Shown: positions 61,401-64,000 of the stretch, piece by piece | Layout: each line of letters opens with the position of its first letter | Position numbering within the stretch: the stretch's first letter is position 1 | Source: Paulownia fortunei | Taxonomy: Eukaryota > Streptophyta > Magnoliopsida > Lamiales > Paulowniaceae | DNA: 64,000 nt | Reading direction: 5' to 3' | NCBI GenBank assembly: GCA_019321725.1 | Contig: CM033106.1 | Span: 27,330,118 to 27,394,117, forward strand | Notes under the pieces: model-generated | What the model was told of the DNA's origin: nothing | Database searches by the model: none | What the model saw: only the letters and a program-made list of their open reading frames with translations | Program-made: the position numbers and the translations under genes

Positions 61401-64000
61401 TCTCTTTTATTTTATTATTGTCTTTCTTATATATACTATAACTCTCCACCCTATTTTTGTATATTCGTTTTGATCCGACACGGAGTTTTAGATGATAGTT
61501 GAAAAGTAAAAGTTGTTGTGTAGGTTTATATTATCGCCATTAAAAGTAGTGATTGAGAGTTCCGTCATATCATTATTTAGGTGAGCGTATTTTTGAGAAA
61601 AATGTTTCATTTTAGGAAATGGAGTCCTATTATGGGACATCCAAAATGAAAATAGGAAGAACAGAGGGAATATAATTTTCTATTATGAAGCTTTTCTTGT
61701 TTTCCTTTATTATAGTGAGGAACATTCGAAGAGCTTGGTTTGGGATCACCTAGTCCTCACCTATTTATAGTATAAGAAAGTCTCCAAGATTGTATTGCAA
61801 CCAATTTGGAACAAGTACAAATTTTCTGTTGACTATTTGGGAAACTAAAGATTCAATGTGGGGATACTTGATTATTACTTAAAACAAGCAATTGACATGG
61901 ACTTAGGTCCTGTAGATGTCATCTTGTGGGGTCAAAAGTTCGCAAAAGAAAAGGAACTTTTATGCCCCCTTCTGTCCCAAATTATCACACTTTTTTTTTT
62001 TTTTTGTGGTGACGTAGAAAAAAGGCTCAATTTCCTAAATATAATTTTTTTCTCAAAGATATCCTCTTATAAAACTCCAAAGTATCTCACATTGAATCTT
62101 TAGTTTCACAAATAGTTTTCGCCAAAACCTGCACTTACCAAGCATTGTTTTCTACTAGGGTCATGGAGCTTTTCTTATATTATATATAGGTGAAGAGTTG
62201 ACGAGCCTATAAAAAGCTCTGGTGGAGTTCCTCACTATTATGAAGGAAAACCAAAAAAAGCTTCATAATTTGAAGTTTTATACTCTCTCCATCCCTATAA
62301 AATGACTCACTAAACCGTTCAATTTGACTATTTTTCTTACTGCGATAATAAATAATATAATAAAGTCTTTAAAAGTTGATTGAATAATGTATCAACTATT
62401 AAGATCTGAAAGTTTGATAACTTCAAATTATCAAAGAATCACTATGATAAGTTAGTCAAAATATTCAAGAGTTGGACTTCATAATGTAGCAAATGAAGCA
62501 TTTATTTTGGACTGAGGGAGTGTATTTTTTAGTGAACACGAGAGGGAGGGAGGGGTTTTTCCATCCAAGTTACTAAGAGACCAAATGACCAACCACATAG
62601 ATGAAATGTTTCGTGAATTAATGTGATGGATCAGGTGGTCTGGGTAATTGAATGCATTAACATTCAAATTCTTATGCCGAAATTTGAATCGTTTTCTTTA
62701 CCAAGCAGTATGTATTCTACTGGAAAGGTCTCTTTACATTCATTTTTTAGATGAAGAGATGCCTCTGCAGGCATCTTTTTGAAGTCCATAAATTATTTCA
62801 AAACTTCATAACAATCAATCTTTCCTTGCAGCTACGAGTTTATCTTCTTTTTTCATATTTTCTACATTTCTGTTCAAAACGTGGTTGAGTTCTTGCTCTA
62901 CCATCTTTAAGGAGTATAGTATGAGAGATTAGTGTATGTAGGCTTTGTATCTAGGAGGTGGATTTTTTGAAAACCATTTAAATCATAGTGGGAGAAATTT
63001 ATACCTTAGAATAGTATATTTCTTATGTACACCGTATTTTATATTCATTTCTTCCATCACCTTTGTGTTCTTTTGTGTTTTCGCCAGAAACTCTTCATAA
63101 TTTCTCATCTACATAGCCAAAAAAGACGCGCTTAAAACTGTAGTTCCTTACAACACAACAACATAAAATCAAACAAAAAGTTCTTTATAATGCATGCTTT
63201 TATTAATTTCGGACATTTGTTGATGTCATTCTTTTATCTTCTACTTTTATGGATTCTATATTGTTATTGGACTACATGCTTGTTCTACACATCCTCTGGC
63301 CTTTATCATGGTTGCTTCCTTTTCTATCCAGTTGTGGTGATTTCATTAGATTATCATCCCCTAAAAGATGTTTATTGTGTTGTAAGTTGCATTTGCTTGT
63401 CAATTTTGCATTCTAACCTTGTAAACTGATATTGTAGGTACTGATACAATTGGTTGTATAAGAGTACCAGCCTCATTTTGTGGCCTCCTTGGATTCAGAC
63501 CATCTCATGGAATTGTGTCTACAATTGGTGTTTTGCCGAACTCCCAAAGTTTGGACACTGTTGGTATGTAATCATGGTGTACCCTGCAATTTCAAATGTT
63601 TGAAATTCTTATGGCATGCTACTTGTTTGCAATGCCAAAACTTGCGCATGAAAGTTCACCAGCATTTGTAATAAAACATTATTGTCTGCATTAACTAGGC
63701 CTTCTTTCATGCTAGAGGCAAGTTAAGTAGATCTAATATCTGAGCTAATATGCAAATGGATTAAAATGAGATGCATGATTTTACAACATTGGAAGCTAAA
63801 TTTCATGGTTTTGGTCATTACCGATCATTCTGTTGTCATGGGTACTTCAATTCAACACCCAATGCTTCCTGTCTTTCTAGATTCAAAATAATAAATTGGT
63901 CAGGCCATTATAGCATATGATGGTAATAGTAATTTCTTTTTTTGTCAATAATTATTATTTAACATTAATAACAATACTGCTTCAGGATGGTTGGCATCTG
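58449..64000 (+). CDS. OM64: Outer envelope/mitochondrial protein OM64 (amidase-like TPR receptor), 5' part (runs off right edge)
   Basis: OM64 (TOC64-V) is a plant mitochondrial outer-membrane receptor that docks chaperone-bound preproteins through C-terminal TPR repeats. Exons seen: 58449-58687, 59154-59306, 60651-60775, 63438-63563, and 63986 to the edge, about 219 residues, all in frame with GT-AG borders. The N-terminus has a single membrane anchor (VWVVIGVGLAGALILAEV, about 14-31) followed by RRR, then the FGAFIERFELLPFP block shared with Arabidopsis OM64 and absent from soluble amidases. The amidase-like region shows GGSSSGS (153-159). The usual catalytic Lys is Asn78 (AIND instead of AIKD) and the usual nucleophile Ser is Cys179 (GTDTIGCIRVP), so amidase activity is doubtful. 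The TPR domain lies outside the window. TOC64-III of chloroplasts is the nearest alternative, but the first 30 residues favour OM64. Confidence 0.92.
59424..60417. mobile_element. Long-inverted-repeat non-autonomous transposon in OM64 intron 2
   Basis: The left arm (about 59449-59636: GCATTTTTTGTCCCA, ATATCTTCCAAAA, CGTTAGTTTT, GGAATTAGCTC, GGGCCGTTAA) is repeated as an inverted right arm (about 60213-60401) with about 80% match by eye. A 16-base direct repeat ATGAGGTAAAAGTGTT flanks it at 59424-59439 and 60402-60417. The core is non-coding and carries a 24-base C-run. The long arms suggest a Mutator-like element, but the flanking repeat is longer than their usual 9-11 bp. Confidence 0.7.
60178..60201 (+). 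repeat. Poly-C run, about 24 bases
   Basis: An uninterrupted run of C inside the long-inverted-repeat element, followed by TCCCCTC. The exact length is unreliable in most sequencing methods. Confidence 0.85.
60776..63437 (+). other. OM64 intron 3, 2.7 kb
   Basis: The donor GTATGA at 60776 and the acceptor TTGTAG at 63437 join the exons ending FALG and starting TDTIG in frame. It contains Stowaway-like sequences (61436-61673 degenerate, 62283-62520 clearer), a T-run near 61989-62006 and no coding region of its own. Confidence 0.75.
62283..62520. mobile_element. Stowaway-like MITE in OM64 intron 3
   Basis: The left end CTCTCTCCATCCCTATAAAA and the right end TTTATTTTGGACTGAGGGAG are imperfect inverted repeats of the Stowaway type, with TA at the left flank. 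About 238 bp, non-coding. A more degenerate relative ends at about 61673 (CAGAGGGAATATA). Confidence 0.55.

Noticed and set aside
63480..63671. 63-residue frame starting MASLDSDHLMELC
   Set aside because: It overlaps OM64 exon 4 in another frame; the OM64 frame has clear amidase-family similarity.

Overview
The window is nuclear DNA of a flowering plant, most likely a eudicot. The genes are split into many short exons with GT-AG introns, the spacers are very AT-rich, miniature transposons sit in introns, and the encoded proteins align closely with well-known Arabidopsis families (comparisons from memory). I cannot name the species. An asterid is possible, but nothing here proves it.

Layout, left to right. 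(1) Minus strand, 3151-16570: the 5' part of PAA1/HMA6, the chloroplast-envelope copper P-type ATPase. Eight exons are present; the catalytic P and N domains lie beyond the left edge. One intron is 8.6 kb. (2) Plus strand, 21937-34838: a complete 14-exon CAMTA2-type calmodulin-binding transcription activator (1048 aa). (3) Minus strand, 35513-39004: a complete six-exon ubiquitin-specific protease of the UBP3/UBP4 type (360 aa), convergent with the CAMTA gene. (4) Minus strand, 42165-42781: a decayed gene with a signal peptide, a His/Pro-rich stretch and a six-cysteine prolamin-like (ECA1-type) domain. (5) Plus strand, 49406-55674: a complete PP2C phosphatase resembling Arabidopsis PAPP2C (279 aa). 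(6) Plus strand, 58449 to the right edge: the 5' part of OM64, the mitochondrial outer-membrane amidase-like receptor.

Spacers and large introns carry degenerate mobile DNA: Stowaway-like and other small inverted-repeat elements, a roughly 1.1 kb fold-back element in PAA1 intron 3, a PIF/Harbinger deletion derivative that still encodes the transposase C-terminus, hAT-like elements, a possible LTR remnant and a 0.96 kb long-inverted-repeat element in an OM64 intron.

The genes are an ordinary plant neighbourhood, not a co-regulated cluster. They cover plastid copper delivery, calcium-dependent transcription, deubiquitination, dephosphorylation and mitochondrial import. I saw no tRNA, rRNA, CRISPR array or clear new multi-gene system. 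The observations most worth a second look are a possible metal-binding-domain-only product of PAA1, the decayed ECA1-type gene, the altered amidase triad of OM64 and several intact-looking non-autonomous transposons.
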